A DNA stretch of 64,000 nt from the NCBI RefSeq assembly GCF_018905915.1, contig NZ_CP064782.1, positions 2,108,001-2,172,000 on the forward strand, in the 5' to 3' direction. Positions 49,991-59,434 of the stretch are shown piece after piece; the first letter of the stretch is position 1, and the number at the start of each line of letters is the position of its first letter. Below the pieces are notes generated by a model. It saw only the letters and a list, made by a program, of their open reading frames with translations. It did no database searches and was not told the origin of the DNA. The stretch comes from Azospira inquinata. Its GTDB lineage: Bacteria > Pseudomonadota > Gammaproteobacteria > Burkholderiales > Rhodocyclaceae. Made by a program: the position numbers and the translations under genes.

Positions 49991-50551
49991 ATGCCCCTTC
50001 CCCGCCCGTCTTCCCCGCCTCCCGTGTTCGGCTTTACGGGCAGCAGCGGCTCGGGCAAGACCACCCTGGTGGAGCAGGTGGTGCCCCTGCTGGTGGCCCA
50101 GGGGCTGTCCCTGGCCCTGATCAAGCACGCCCACCACGGCTTCGACATGGATCAGCCGGGCAAGGATTCCTACCGTCACCGGGCGGCGGGCTGCGCCCAG
50201 GTGCTGGTGACCAGCGACCGGCGCTGGGCCCTGCTGCGGGAATTGGGAGCGGCCCCCGAGCCCACCCTGGCGGAGCACCTGGCCCGGCTGGAGCCCTGCG
50301 ATCTGGTCCTGGTGGAAGGGTATAAGCAAGAACCCATACCCAAAATAGAGGTCTATCGGGCAGCCAATGGCAAGCCGCCCCTGTATCCTGACCACCCGGG
50401 AATTCTGGCTGTGGCCAGTGATATTCCCCCACCCGGGCTGGCCGATCAGGGCCTACCCTGGCTGGATTTGAACCAACCGGCGGCCGTAGCGGCCTTTGTC
50501 CTGGACTACCTGGACCGCCACGGCTCGAGGAACCCCCATGCTCAAATTTGA
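49991..50551 (+). CDS. mobB: molybdopterin-guanine dinucleotide biosynthesis protein MobB
   Basis: GTP-binding accessory protein of 186 residues that assists MobA in making the bis-MGD form of the cofactor used by NarG. Walker A is GSSGSGKTTL near the start; then LIKHAHHGFDMDQPGKDSYRHRAAG and DLVLVEGYKQEPIPKIEVYR are characteristic. Start chosen at 49991 with GGAGA just upstream; longer in-frame starts would run through the narI terminator. It overlaps moeA by 14 bases. No mobA is in the window. Confidence 0.93.
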   Translation: MPLPRPSSPPPVFGFTGSSGSGKTTLVEQVVPLLVAQGLSLALIKHAHHGFDMDQPGKDSYRHRAAGCAQVLVTSDRRWALLRELGAAPEPTLAEHLARLEPCDLVLVEGYKQEPIPKIEVYRAANGKPPLYPDHPGILAVASDIPPPGLADQGLPWLDLNQPAAVAAFVLDYLDRHGSRNPHAQI

Positions 50552-51746
50552 AGACGCCCTGGCCCAACTGCTGGCCGCCGCCCAGCCCCTGACCCAGGTG
50601 GAAACCGTGGATACCGCTGCCGCCCATGGCCGGGTGCTGGCCCAAGATTTGGTTTCCCCCCTGGATGTGCCGCCCCTGGATAACTCGGCGGTGGATGGTT
50701 ACGCCCTGCGGGTGGGGGAGGTGACCGTTGCCGGCACCCGCCTGCCCGTCAGCCAGCGTATTCCGGCGGGCAGCGTGGGAACTCCCCTGGCGCCGGGCAG
50801 CGCCGCCCGGATTTTTACCGGCGCCCCCGTGCCCCCCGGGGCGGATGGGGTGGTGATGCAGGAGCTGTGCAGCCACGAGGGGGAAGGGGTGGTGATTAAC
50901 CACCTGCCCAAGCTGGGGGAAAACATTCGCCGGGCCGGGGAAGACGTGGCCCGGGGCGGCCCCCTGCTGGCCGCCGGTAGCCGTTTGCGGCCCCAGGATG
51001 TGGCCTTTGCCGCCTCCGTGGGCCTGGCCCAGATTCCCGTTTTCCGCCCCCTGCGGGTCGCCGTCTTCTTTACCGGGGACGAGCTGCGTATGCCCGGGGA
51101 GCCCCTGGTCCCGGGCACCATCTACAACACCAACCGCTTTGCCCTGGTGGCCCTGCTGCAACGCCTGGGCTGTGAGGTGCGGGATCTGGGCCAGGTGCCG
51201 GACGATCTGGAGGCCACCCGGGCGGCCCTGCGCCGGGGCGCGGCGGAGAGCGACGTGATTCTGACCAGCGGCGGCGTTTCCGTGGGGGAAGAAGACCATG
51301 TGAAGGCGGCGGTGCGGGCGGAAGGTCGCCTGGATTTGTGGCAAATCGGCATTAAGCCGGGCAAGCCCCTGGCCTTCGGGCAGGTACGCAGGGAAGACGG
51401 CGGGGCGGTGGATTTCATTGGCCTGCCGGGCAATCCGGTGTCCGCCTTTGTCACCTTCCTGGTCCTGGTGCGGCCCTTCCTGCTGCGCCGCCAGGGGGCG
51501 GCCCGGGTGACCCCGGTGGCCTATCGGCTTCTGGCCGCCGATGCCTGGCTGAAGGGGGACCGGCGCCGGGAATTCCTGCGGGCCACCCTGAACGAAGATG
51601 GGGCCGTATCCATTTATCCCCATCAGGGCTCCGGGGTCATGGCCTCCAATGTCCATGGGGATGGCCTGCTGGATATACCGCCCCAGACCCTGGTGCAGCA
51701 GGGGGACTGGGTGCGCTTCCTGCCGTTTTCCGAATTGCTGAACTGA
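50538..51746 (+). CDS. moeA: molybdopterin molybdenumtransferase MoeA
   Basis: Inserts molybdate into adenylylated molybdopterin; 402 residues, usual length. Characteristic parts: PPLDNSAVDGYALRV, GSAARIFTGAPVPPGADGVVMQE, FTGDELRMPGEPLVPGTIYNTNRF, LTSGGVSVGEEDHV and IGLPGNPVSAFVTFLV. The start lies within the end of mobB and the stop is 9 bases before moaD. Required for active NarG. Confidence 0.96.
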   Translation: MLKFEDALAQLLAAAQPLTQVETVDTAAAHGRVLAQDLVSPLDVPPLDNSAVDGYALRVGEVTVAGTRLPVSQRIPAGSVGTPLAPGSAARIFTGAPVPPGADGVVMQELCSHEGEGVVINHLPKLGENIRRAGEDVARGGPLLAAGSRLRPQDVAFAASVGLAQIPVFRPLRVAVFFTGDELRMPGEPLVPGTIYNTNRFALVALLQRLGCEVRDLGQVPDDLEATRAALRRGAAESDVILTSGGVSVGEEDHVKAAVRAEGRLDLWQIGIKPGKPLAFGQVRREDGGAVDFIGLPGNPVSAFVTFLVLVRPFLLRRQGAARVTPVAYRLLAADAWLKGDRRREFLRATLNEDGAVSIYPHQGSGVMASNVHGDGLLDIPPQTLVQQGDWVRFLPFSELLN

Positions 51747-51755
51747 GGAGGCGCC

Positions 51756-52007
51756 ATGGTGACCGTGCTTTATTTCGCCGGCCTGCGGGAAAACCTGGGG
51801 GTGGATCGGGAAAGTCTGGTCCTGCCGGAGGGTGTGGCCGACCTGGGCGCCCTGCGCCGCTGGCTGGCCGCCAGGGGCGGAGAGTGGGAGCGGCTGGAAA
51901 CCACCCCCAATCTCCGTTTTGCCGTCAATCAGACCATGGCCCGGGCCGCCACCCCGGTGGCAGACGGGGATGAAGTGGCCTTTTTCCCCCCCGTGACCGG
52001 AGGCTGA
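51756..52007 (+). CDS. moaD: molybdopterin synthase sulfur carrier subunit MoaD
   Basis: Ubiquitin-like protein of 83 residues. It begins VTVLYFAGLRENLG and ends VTGG, the di-glycine tail that is thiocarboxylated and donates sulfur to make the dithiolene of molybdopterin. GAGGAG sits before the ATG. It lies between moeA and moaE, its partner subunit, with gaps of under 10 bases. Confidence 0.95.
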   Translation: MVTVLYFAGLRENLGVDRESLVLPEGVADLGALRRWLAARGGEWERLETTPNLRFAVNQTMARAATPVADGDEVAFFPPVTGG

Positions 52008-52014
52008 GGCGGCC

Positions 52015-52476
52015 ATGACCATATCCGTGCAGACGGAGGATTTCGACCTGGGCCAAGAGGTGACTGACCTCCGTGGCGACGACCCGGGTATCGGGGCCGT
52101 GGCCAGCTTTGTGGGCCTGGTGCGGGACATGAACCAGGGCCAAACGGACATCGGAGAAATGTTCCTGGAACACTACCCGGGCATGACGGAAAAGGCCCTG
52201 GCTGACATCGAGGTCCAGGCCCGGGCCCGCTGGGACCTGCGCGGTGTGCGGGTAGTGCATCGGGTCGGCCGTCTGGCGCCCAAGGATCAGATCGTGCTGG
52301 TGGCCGTGGCCGCCGTGCATCGGGGCGACGCCTTCCAGGCCTGCGAATTCATTATGGATTACCTGAAAACCCAGGCCCCTTTCTGGAAGCGGGAACAAAC
52401 CCGGGACGGGGCCCGCTGGGTGGAAGCCAAGGCGGACGACGAGGCAGCAGCCCAGCGCTGGGCCGGGGCCGACTGA
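52015..52476 (+). CDS. moaE: molybdopterin synthase catalytic subunit MoaE
   Basis: Large subunit of molybdopterin synthase, 153 residues. The active-site lysines are in MDYLKTQAPFWKRE, and the characteristic GAVASFVGLVRDMN and AAVHRGDAFQACEFIMDYLK lead into it. It pairs with MoaD encoded immediately upstream. Last gene of the mobB-moeA-moaD-moaE set; the tandem-repeat block starts about 40 bases after the stop. Confidence 0.96.
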   Translation: MTISVQTEDFDLGQEVTDLRGDDPGIGAVASFVGLVRDMNQGQTDIGEMFLEHYPGMTEKALADIEVQARARWDLRGVRVVHRVGRLAPKDQIVLVAVAAVHRGDAFQACEFIMDYLKTQAPFWKREQTRDGARWVEAKADDEAAAQRWAGAD

Positions 52477-52516
52477 GGCGGGGGTGGCCGGGGGTTGGCG
52501 GGCAAACTGCTGATCG

Positions 52517-52632
<116 letters not shown>

Positions 52633-52748
52633 GCGGGCCCCTCCTCAAGGGCCGGGCTTCCGCCCGTAATCCCGGGGCGCCGCCCCAGTTCCAGGTTCTG
52701 AGGCTCACCCATGAACAATCTACCGGGAAATTCCCCTTTGGGCAGGAC

Positions 52749-52772
52749 GGGCCCCTGAGTCGTCAGGGCCCC
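52749..52772 (+). terminator. possible terminator downstream of moaE
   Basis: A hairpin around CCCTGA-GTCG-TCAGGG with one mismatch in the outer stem, followed by CCGCCGTTTCTT. It lies between convergent moaE and the parB-like gene; the tail is only weakly T-rich. Confidence 0.45.
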
Positions 52773-52810
52773 GCCGTTTCTTCCCAGCTACCGCTTGAAA
52801 TGCCCCTTAC

Positions 52811-53728
52811 TTAGCCCTGCTTGGTGGCCAGGAATTCGTCCACCAGCCGGGCCAGCACCGTTTCCGGGTCTTCCTCTTCCAGGCCCAGAAGCTCGGCCAC
52901 CAGCTTGATCTTGCCCGGATTGAGCCGGGCGTGGGGAGCGGCTGTCGGGTCCGGGGAGGTCTCGCCTTCCCCGGGCAGGTCTTCCCAGGGGGCCACGCCA
53001 GCAGGCACGGCGGTGGGCTGGGGCGCCGCTGACGCAGCTTCCTGGGCTGGGGCCGGGGCGGCCTCCGGTGCCGGGGCTTCCGCCTTGCGGTTGCGGCCGG
53101 AAGCGGCGGAGAGTTCTTCTTCCACCACCTTCTTGGACAGCTTTTCCCCATCGGACAGGTGTTCGATGAGGGATTCGGCCTTGGCTTCGTTTTTCCGGGC
53201 CAGCTTTTCCAGCTTGACGGCGGCGCCGGTGCTGGAAATTTTGCCTGCGTCCAGGAGGGCCGTGACCTTTTCCGACAGATTTGCCGCCGCCGTGGCCTGG
53301 GCTAGCCAGGTGCCGGTGCGGCCGAAATACTGGGCCGCCTCTTCCGTATTGGGGAAGCGGGCGGCGATGGTGTGCAGGGCGGTGGCCATATCCCGGGCCT
53401 CCAGGGCGGCCCGCACCCCGATCCCCAGATTTTCGAAGACCTGGACATCCAGGGCTTCCTCCTCCGTGCATTGCCGCACCAGCACCGGCACCCGGCTTTC
53501 CCCGGCGGCCAGGGCCGCTTGGCGGCGCCGCTCCCCTGCCAGTACCCGATAACGTCCATCTGCCCCGGGCCGGACCAGGATGGGATGAATCAGGCCCAGG
53601 CGGCGAATGGCGTTGGTCAGCCCCTTCAGGGCCTCCTCCGGCACCTGGCCGCGAATGTGGCCGGGGTCCGGGTCCAGGGTGGCGGGATCGAGAAGCTGGA
53701 AATCAAAAGGGCTGTCTTTGAAAGTCAT
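52811..53728 (-). CDS. orphan ParB/RepB/Spo0J-family partition-like protein
   Basis: DNA-binding protein of 305 residues. The ParB N-domain shows LGLIHPILVRPGADGRYRVLAGERRRQAALAAG, including the GERR motif of CTP-binding ParB proteins, followed by a helix-turn-helix region (residues about 120-180; NTEEAAQYFGRTGTWLAQATAAANLSEKV). A Pro/Ala-rich linker and a short C-terminal helix end it, resembling the plasmid KorB type. No parA gene and no obvious parS-like cluster lie beside it. It may be a remnant of a plasmid or integrative element, or a nucleoid-associated regulator. Start by ATG at 53728, with a weak purine stretch upstream. Confidence 0.85.
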   Translation of the reverse strand: MTFKDSPFDFQLLDPATLDPDPGHIRGQVPEEALKGLTNAIRRLGLIHPILVRPGADGRYRVLAGERRRQAALAAGESRVPVLVRQCTEEEALDVQVFENLGIGVRAALEARDMATALHTIAARFPNTEEAAQYFGRTGTWLAQATAAANLSEKVTALLDAGKISSTGAAVKLEKLARKNEAKAESLIEHLSDGEKLSKKVVEEELSAASGRNRKAEAPAPEAAPAPAQEAASAAPQPTAVPAGVAPWEDLPGEGETSPDPTAAPHARLNPGKIKLVAELLGLEEEDPETVLARLVDEFLATKQG

Positions 53729-54525
53729 GGCAAAGCCTCCCCGGCCGGGCCGGGAAAGAGGAAGAAAACGGGGCCGGGATATTGGGCTTTTTCCCCGGGA
53801 TTTTCAACCGGGGGAGCCTGGTTTTCTTTTTCTTGCAAAGAGCCGTGGCTTTGGGGAACCCTATTGCCCTAGGGTAGAGGAGTGGCTGTGTAAAGCAAGA
53901 TGTTGGGGCTTTCCCCCCAGCGCTTAAATAGGGGGCGGCCCTGCTCTTGAGATCACATGTCCAGAGCGGGTCCCACTAAGGGGTTTCCCGGTGGGAAAAA
54001 ACAGCAAAGACAGTCGGCGTCGCCAGGAAATTGGGCTGCTTTTCCCCCTTGTTTCCTGGGGGCGAAGGGCTTTGTATATTTCGTATCCTCGGTATTTCCG
54101 AATACTGATAAGCTTCCGCCTGCCGATGCCGGACCGGGGAAAACCATGAGAGGAGAAGGGCTTAAGCCGATTCTCCCTTTCCCCGAAAAAGCCTTGGCTT
54201 CTGCCTAACCCCTGGGCCTAGAGGACGTGGGGTTGGGGGGAAGGCCCGGGGCCCTTGTGGGGGGAGCAGCCTCCCGGAATACAGGGGCCGGACCTTATAA
54301 AATCTCACCCGCCCGCAATGAACGGGAGGGCCCTATCAGGGGACAGCGCCCGGTTTTTTCGGATTCCAAGTCAGCTTGCCGCGCCACAGAGGACAAGCTG
54401 ACTCGCAATCTAGAAAACGTTTTGGGCTGGCTGGGTCGGGAGTCGGATTTTTTCCGTTGCCGGGGGGAGACCCCTCCCGGCATTCCCGTTCCAGTGGCCT
54501 CTTTATTCGGGGACAAGGAGGTTTT
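53729..54525. other. non-coding region upstream of the Cache chemoreceptor gene
   Basis: About 800 bases between divergent genes, so promoters in both directions are expected. It contains a TATAAAAT stretch at 54294-54301 that could be a -10 element and the inverted repeat listed at 54369-54403. Short frames here have no ribosome site or homologous look. Nothing else recognised. Confidence 0.45.
54369..54403. repeat. perfect inverted repeat in chemoreceptor leader
   Basis: AGTCAGCTTG and CAAGCTGACT (10 bp each, perfect) flank a 15-base spacer, about 125-155 bases before the chemoreceptor start codon. It could be an operator for a dimeric regulator or a leader hairpin; no T-run follows. Confidence 0.7.
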
Positions 54526-56709
54526 ATGGGCGGGATAACAGAAAAAATTCAAAAGGTGGGGCTGCAGTCGGTGCAGGGCCGCATTGCTTTGGCGGCCGGG
54601 AGTGCGCTGGTGATCAGCTCGGTGGTGCTGCTGACCATCAATGTGGGCTCGTCCATGATGACCCAGAGCATGGTCAGCGACCGGATGAATGAGCTGATCC
54701 GGGACGAAACCGAGGCCAAACTGAGCAATCTGGCGTCAGCCCAGGCGGGGGCCATTCAGGGGCGATTCGCCTTGGCCCTGGATGCGGCTCGTACCATGGC
54801 CCATACCTTTGCCCTGTCCAAGGGCGGCTTGCCCATGGGGCGCACCCAGCTCAATGCCATTCTGCACAATGTGTTGATCAGCAATCCGGAATTCAACGGC
54901 ACCTATTCCTGCTGGGAGCCTAACGCGGTAGATGGGGCCGATGGCGCCCACGCCAGCCCGGGCAACGGGAATAACCCCCAGACCGGCCGCTTCACGCCCT
55001 ACTGGACTCGGAGCGAAAGCGGCACCATCGCCGTCCAGCCTCTGGTGGAGTACGACTCCAACGCCCTTCATTCCAACGGGGTGCCCAAGGGGGGCTGGTA
55101 TGCCGGGCCGAAAACCACCGGCAAGGAAAGCGTCCTGGGCCCCTTGCCCTATATCGTCCAGGGCAAGAATGTGTTCCTCGCCACCATGTCCGTGCCCATC
55201 GTCATCAATGGTCGCTTCATGGGGGTGGCCGGGGCGGATTACAACCTGGACTTTGTGCAGAAAATCAGCGAGGAAACCAACAAATCCCTCTATGACGGCA
55301 AGGGCAAGCTGCTGATTGTCAGCGAACGGGGCCTGGTGGTGGCGGATAGCGCCAATCCGGCCCTGATCGGCAAGCCCTTTAATCCGGAAGTGGGGGAGCA
55401 GAATGCGGCTGGGCTGCTGGAAGACATCAAGGCGGGCAAGGCCAAGACCTGGATCGATGAGGCCTCCCAGACCATGAACGCCCTCTCCCCCATTCCCCTG
55501 GGCCGGACCGAAAAGCCCTGGGCCGTGCTGATTCAGGTGCCCAAGGCCGTGGTACTGGCCAAGGTCAATGGGCTGAACCACGACGTGACTGCCCGGTCCG
55601 TGTTCACCACCGTGCTCCAGGTGGGTATCGGCGCGGGCATCATTCTCCTGGCCAGCCTGTTCCTGTGGCGGATGGCGGGCCGCCTTGCCCGGCCGATCCG
55701 GGACGCCGCCGATATGGCCCAGAAGATCGAATTCGGGGTGTTCGACGCCCGGCTGAACGTGACTTCCAATGATGAGGTGGGCAAGCTGGCCTCGGCCCTC
55801 AACAGCATGACGGACAGCTTGCAGGAAAAGGTCAATCTGGCGGAACAGATCAGTGAGGGCAACCTGGATTGCAGCGTCAAGCTCACATCCTCTTCCGATC
55901 AGTTGGGCAAATCCTTGCAGAAGATGGTGGAAAACCTCAATCGCCTCATCGGCAATCTGCAAAGCGAGGCTGGTGCCATCGACACAAACGCTAAGGATAT
56001 GTCCGTGCTGAGCCAGGAATTGTCCGAAGGGGCGTGCAGTTCGGCCGCCTCCATCGAGGAAATCAGCACGGCCATGGCGGAAATCAGTTCCCAGACCAAG
56101 AGCAACGCGGAAAACGCGGTGCGGGCCAAGAACATTTCCCAGTCTTCCCGCACGTCGGCAGTCACCGGTGCCCATGACATGAGCGAAATGCTCTCCGCCA
56201 TGCAGGAAATCAAGGCTTCCGGCGACAACATTGCCTCCATCATCCAGACTATTAACGAAATTACCGACCAGACCAATCTGCTGGCCCTGAACGCTGCCAT
56301 CGAAGCCGCCCGGGCCGGGGAATCCGGCGCCGGTTTCGCCGTGGTGGCCGACGAGGTCCGCTCCCTGGCTACCCGCAGCGCTAAGGCCGCCAAGCAGGTG
56401 ACCCAGCTGGTTCAGTCCTCCAGCGTGAAAACGTCGGTGGGGGTCAATGTGGCCAACAAGACCTCCGAATCCTTAAAGCAGATTGTCGCCAGTGCGGAAG
56501 AACTTTCCCTGCTGGTGGAAGAAATTTCCCTGGCCTCCCAGGAACAGGTGATCGGCATTGAGGAAATCACCCAGGGCATGCACCAGATCGACACCACCAC
56601 CCAGGCCGTCAGCACCCACGCCGAGCGCAGCGCTGCCACCGCCGCCCAACTTACCTCCCAGGCCAAGCTGGTGCACGATTTGATTAAGGATTATCGGGTG
56701 AAGTCGTAA
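54526..56709 (+). CDS. methyl-accepting chemotaxis protein with Cache sensor domain
   Basis: Transmembrane chemoreceptor of 727 residues. TM1 is at about 20-42. A large periplasmic domain (45-345) has dCache features: [17 protein letters not shown] start, [58 protein letters not shown] (in parts). TM2 is near 363-385, followed by HAMP and a signalling domain with [34 protein letters not shown]. Such Cache domains commonly bind amino acids or organic acids. The start at 54526 has an excellent ribosome site (ACAAGGAGG), so upstream codons in frame are not used. Ends at a strong terminator. Confidence 0.93.
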   Translation: MGGITEKIQKVGLQSVQGRIALAAGSALVISSVVLLTINVGSSMMTQSMVSDRMNELIRDETEAKLSNLASAQAGAIQGRFALALDAARTMAHTFALSKGGLPMGRTQLNAILHNVLISNPEFNGTYSCWEPNAVDGADGAHASPGNGNNPQTGRFTPYWTRSESGTIAVQPLVEYDSNALHSNGVPKGGWYAGPKTTGKESVLGPLPYIVQGKNVFLATMSVPIVINGRFMGVAGADYNLDFVQKISEETNKSLYDGKGKLLIVSERGLVVADSANPALIGKPFNPEVGEQNAAGLLEDIKAGKAKTWIDEASQTMNALSPIPLGRTEKPWAVLIQVPKAVVLAKVNGLNHDVTARSVFTTVLQVGIGAGIILLASLFLWRMAGRLARPIRDAADMAQKIEFGVFDARLNVTSNDEVGKLASALNSMTDSLQEKVNLAEQISEGNLDCSVKLTSSSDQLGKSLQKMVENLNRLIGNLQSEAGAIDTNAKDMSVLSQELSEGACSSAASIEEISTAMAEISSQTKSNAENAVRAKNISQSSRTSAVTGAHDMSEMLSAMQEIKASGDNIASIIQTINEITDQTNLLALNAAIEAARAGESGAGFAVVADEVRSLATRSAKAAKQVTQLVQSSSVKTSVGVNVANKTSESLKQIVASAEELSLLVEEISLASQEQVIGIEEITQGMHQIDTTTQAVSTHAERSAATAAQLTSQAKLVHDLIKDYRVKS

Positions 56710-56734
56710 AGCCGGTTGAGGGAGGGCTGTAACG

Positions 56735-56769
56735 AAAACACCCCGGTTGGCTACCGGGGTGTTTTGTTT
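56735..56769. terminator. bidirectional rho-independent terminator
   Basis: AAAACACCCCGGT-TGGCT-ACCGGGGTGTTTT, a perfect 13-bp stem with T-runs on both strands. It can end both the + strand chemoreceptor transcript and the - strand hsdM operon. Confidence 0.92.
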
Positions 56770-56822
56770 GGGGGGTATTTCGCTAAAGCGACTGGTAGGC
56801 CCCCTTTGTTTCTCGGGTTTTT

Positions 56823-58430
56823 TTACGGTAAGGGGGGTAAGCCCAATTCTCGGAGAAAAGCGTTGTGCTTATCGAGCGCTGCTTGCCGTCGTTGTTCGAG
56901 AGTGAGTAGCTCGGCATGGACGGCCGCTAAATCGATTTCCTTTTCCGCCTCTGCCGTGCTGACGTAACGGGAGAGGTTCAGGTTGAAATCGTTCTGCTCA
57001 ATTTCCGCCATACTGACCCGGCGTGAGTAGCGTGGTTCTTCCTTACGGTACTGATAGGTCCGGACAATCTTGTCGATGTCTTTCTGGCGCAGTTGGTTCT
57101 GCCGCTTCCCTTTTTCGAAATGCTCGGCGGCGTTGATGATCAGCACATCATCCGGCTTTTTGCACTTTTTCAACACCAGAATACAGACCGGAATACCGGT
57201 GGAGAAAAACAGATTGGCCGGTAGTCCAATCACCGTGTCGATGTTGCCATCCTTCAGCAACTTGGTACGGATGCGAGCCTCCGCCCCACCACGGAACAGC
57301 ACCCCGTGGGGCAGGATGATGGCCATAACCCCATCCTGCTTGAGAAAGTGAAAACCGTGGAGCAGAAAGGCAAAGTCGGCGGCGGACTTGGGGGCCAGCC
57401 CGTAGTTCTTGAAACGCACATCCTCGCTCAGTGCCTGGTTCGGTTCCCAGCGATAGCTGAACGGGGGATTGGCCACCACTGCGTCAAACTTGGGCATTTT
57501 GGCCGGGTTGGTTTCCCGCAGCAGGTCCCATTCGTTCAGCAGGGTATCGCCGTGGAAAATTTCGAATTCTGAATCCTTCACCCCGTGCAGCAGCATATTC
57601 ATGCGCGCCAGATTGTAGGTGGTGATGTTTTTTTCCTGGCCGTGAATTTTGCCGATGCCGTGGGGCCCCATGCGGTGGCGCACGTTCAACAGCAATGAGC
57701 CGGAACCGCAGGCAAAATCCAGCACACTCTCCAGTTGGGAGCGCTGCCCGGTAGCCGGTTCCTGGCTGTCCAAAGTGACAATGTCGGAAAGAATGCTGGA
57801 TATCGGCTGGGGCGTGTAAAACTCCCCGGCCTTCTTGCCGGAACCGGCGGCAAACTGGCCGATCAGGTATTCATAGGCATCGCCCAAGGCATCGCTGGTG
57901 GTGGAAAACTGGGCCAGGCCCTTGGCAATTTCGCCAATGATCTTGCACAGGCGGGTATTGCGCTCGGGATAGCTCCTGCCCAATTTTTCAGAGGCCAGAT
58001 TAATTTCCGAGAACAATCCTTTGAACGTGCTGGCGAAAGATTGGTTTTCAATGTAGCTGAAGCCCTGCTGTAGGGTACGCAGCAGGTCATCATCCTGGAT
58101 ACGGGCCTGCTCGGTAATGTTGGTCCAGAGATATTGGGGTTCGATGACGTAATGCACCTTGCGGCGCATCTGTTTCTCGAAGTCAGGGATATCCGCTGGG
58201 TTATCGGCATACCAGAAGGAAAGGGGACTAAACCGATCTTCCGGCTCCAGTTCCGGGTAGTCTGGCCCCAACTCCTTTTGGGCGGCGGCTTCATAGTTGT
58301 CCGAGAGGTAGCGGAGGAATAGAAAGGCCAGCATGTAGTCGCGGAAATCGTCCGCGCTCATGGCGCCGCGCAGTTGATCGGCAATGGACCAGAGGGTCTT
58401 GCCCAGTTGTTGTTTTTCCAGATCGGTCAT
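56823..58430 (-). CDS. hsdM: type I restriction-modification DNA methyltransferase HsdM
   Basis: N6-adenine methyltransferase subunit of 535 residues. The HsdM N-terminal helical domain (LGKTLWSIADQLRGAMSADDFRDYMLAFLFLRYLSD) is followed by the SAM motif DFACGSGSLLL and catalytic motif NPPF (VVANPPFSYRW). The target-interaction segment SGKKAGEFYTPQPI is also typical. It pairs with HsdS for modification and with HsdR for cleavage. It overlaps rhuM by 4 bases and is the last gene of the operon, whereas hsdM is usually first. The sequence type (EFYTP, NPPFSYRW) is that of the type IC-like group that also hosts PrrC. Confidence 0.95.
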   Translation of the reverse strand: MTDLEKQQLGKTLWSIADQLRGAMSADDFRDYMLAFLFLRYLSDNYEAAAQKELGPDYPELEPEDRFSPLSFWYADNPADIPDFEKQMRRKVHYVIEPQYLWTNITEQARIQDDDLLRTLQQGFSYIENQSFASTFKGLFSEINLASEKLGRSYPERNTRLCKIIGEIAKGLAQFSTTSDALGDAYEYLIGQFAAGSGKKAGEFYTPQPISSILSDIVTLDSQEPATGQRSQLESVLDFACGSGSLLLNVRHRMGPHGIGKIHGQEKNITTYNLARMNMLLHGVKDSEFEIFHGDTLLNEWDLLRETNPAKMPKFDAVVANPPFSYRWEPNQALSEDVRFKNYGLAPKSAADFAFLLHGFHFLKQDGVMAIILPHGVLFRGGAEARIRTKLLKDGNIDTVIGLPANLFFSTGIPVCILVLKKCKKPDDVLIINAAEHFEKGKRQNQLRQKDIDKIVRTYQYRKEEPRYSRRVSMAEIEQNDFNLNLSRYVSTAEAEKEIDLAAVHAELLTLEQRRQAALDKHNAFLRELGLPPLP

Positions 58431-59434
58431 GATGTTTTATTGGGGCGGTGCTTAATTTTGTTTTCCAGGGCTTTCAGTTCCGCCTCGTCCTGGGCGTCAG
58501 CGGCCTGGGCTTCCAGGCCCTTGCGGTGTTGGTCATAGCCCTGAAATAGGGCGCCCACCTGCTGTTCCATGTGGGCATGGCTGATGGCGCCTGCTCCACT
58601 CAACAAGGGAAAACCGTTGGCGGTAATGATCTGCCCCACGTTCTCCTGCCAGAACGCCATGGGGGTCACGGTCTGACGCTTGGCGCGCAACTCGGCGGTT
58701 TCCAGGAAGATCACCACCAAGCGATTCAGGGTGTCGATTTCATCTTCCGTCAGGTAGTTTTTGGCGACGATGATGTCCTGCTTGCGTACCTGTGCGCCCT
58801 TCCAGGCCAGCAGGCCAAAATGGGGATCGGCCGCATTGGCCCGGGCCAGAATGAGTTCAGCGGCGGTCTGTTGCGTCACCGCGTAGAGCAGCAGGTTTTG
58901 CACGGTGGCGAAAAATTGCTGGGTGGCCTTGTCGCTCTTGTCGTAATCGCTGGAGAGGGCGAAGAGGTCCCGCACCTTCTGATAAAAGCGCTTTTCCGAA
59001 GCGCGAATATCCCGGATGCGGGCCAGCATCTCGTCGAAGTAATCCGGGCGGCCATCCGGGTGCTTCAGCCGCTCGTCGTCCATGGCGAAGCCCTTGAGCA
59101 GGTACTCTTTGAGCACCGTGCTCGCCCAGCGGCGGAACTGCACCCCGCGCGGCGAACGCACCCGGTAGCCCACGGCTAGGATGGCATCCAGGTTGTAGTG
59201 CGCCACCCGGTAATTCTTGCCATCGGCGGCAGTTGTCATCCAATGGTTGACAACTGATTCCTCGCTCAACTCCTGATCGGTAAAAATGGCCTTCAGGTGC
59301 TTGGCCACATTCTGCTTGGAAGTCTGGAACAGTTCGCCCATCTCCAATTGGGAGAGCCACACCGTGCCGCCCTCGGCGCGCAACTGAATTTGACTGCGGC
59401 CGTCTTCGCTGGTGTAGAGGATGAGCTGGGTCAT
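58427..59434 (-). CDS. rhuM: RhuM-family protein embedded in the restriction operon
   Basis: Protein of 335 residues of the RhuM/virulence family. Conserved parts: TVWLSQLEMGELFQTSKQNVAKHL, NYRVAHYNLDAILAVGYRVRSPRGVQFRRWASTVLKEYLLKGF (in two parts), and a C-terminal TEDEIDTLNRLVVIFLE. The N-terminal half resembles a winged-helix/BRO-like DNA-binding fold; the second half is helical. The name comes from a Salmonella pathogenicity island gene, but the function is not settled; these genes often ride in restriction or defence loci. It shares 4-bp overlaps with prrC and hsdM, so it is fully within the operon. Confidence 0.9.
   Translation of the reverse strand: MTQLILYTSEDGRSQIQLRAEGGTVWLSQLEMGELFQTSKQNVAKHLKAIFTDQELSEESVVNHWMTTAADGKNYRVAHYNLDAILAVGYRVRSPRGVQFRRWASTVLKEYLLKGFAMDDERLKHPDGRPDYFDEMLARIRDIRASEKRFYQKVRDLFALSSDYDKSDKATQQFFATVQNLLLYAVTQQTAAELILARANAADPHFGLLAWKGAQVRKQDIIVAKNYLTEDEIDTLNRLVVIFLETAELRAKRQTVTPMAFWQENVGQIITANGFPLLSGAGAISHAHMEQQVGALFQGYDQHRKGLEAQAADAQDEAELKALENKIKHRPNKTS

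Noticed and set aside
53953-54208. Short frames on both strands in the gap before the Cache receptor gene
   Set aside because: No ribosome site, no domain, and biased composition; they look like chance.
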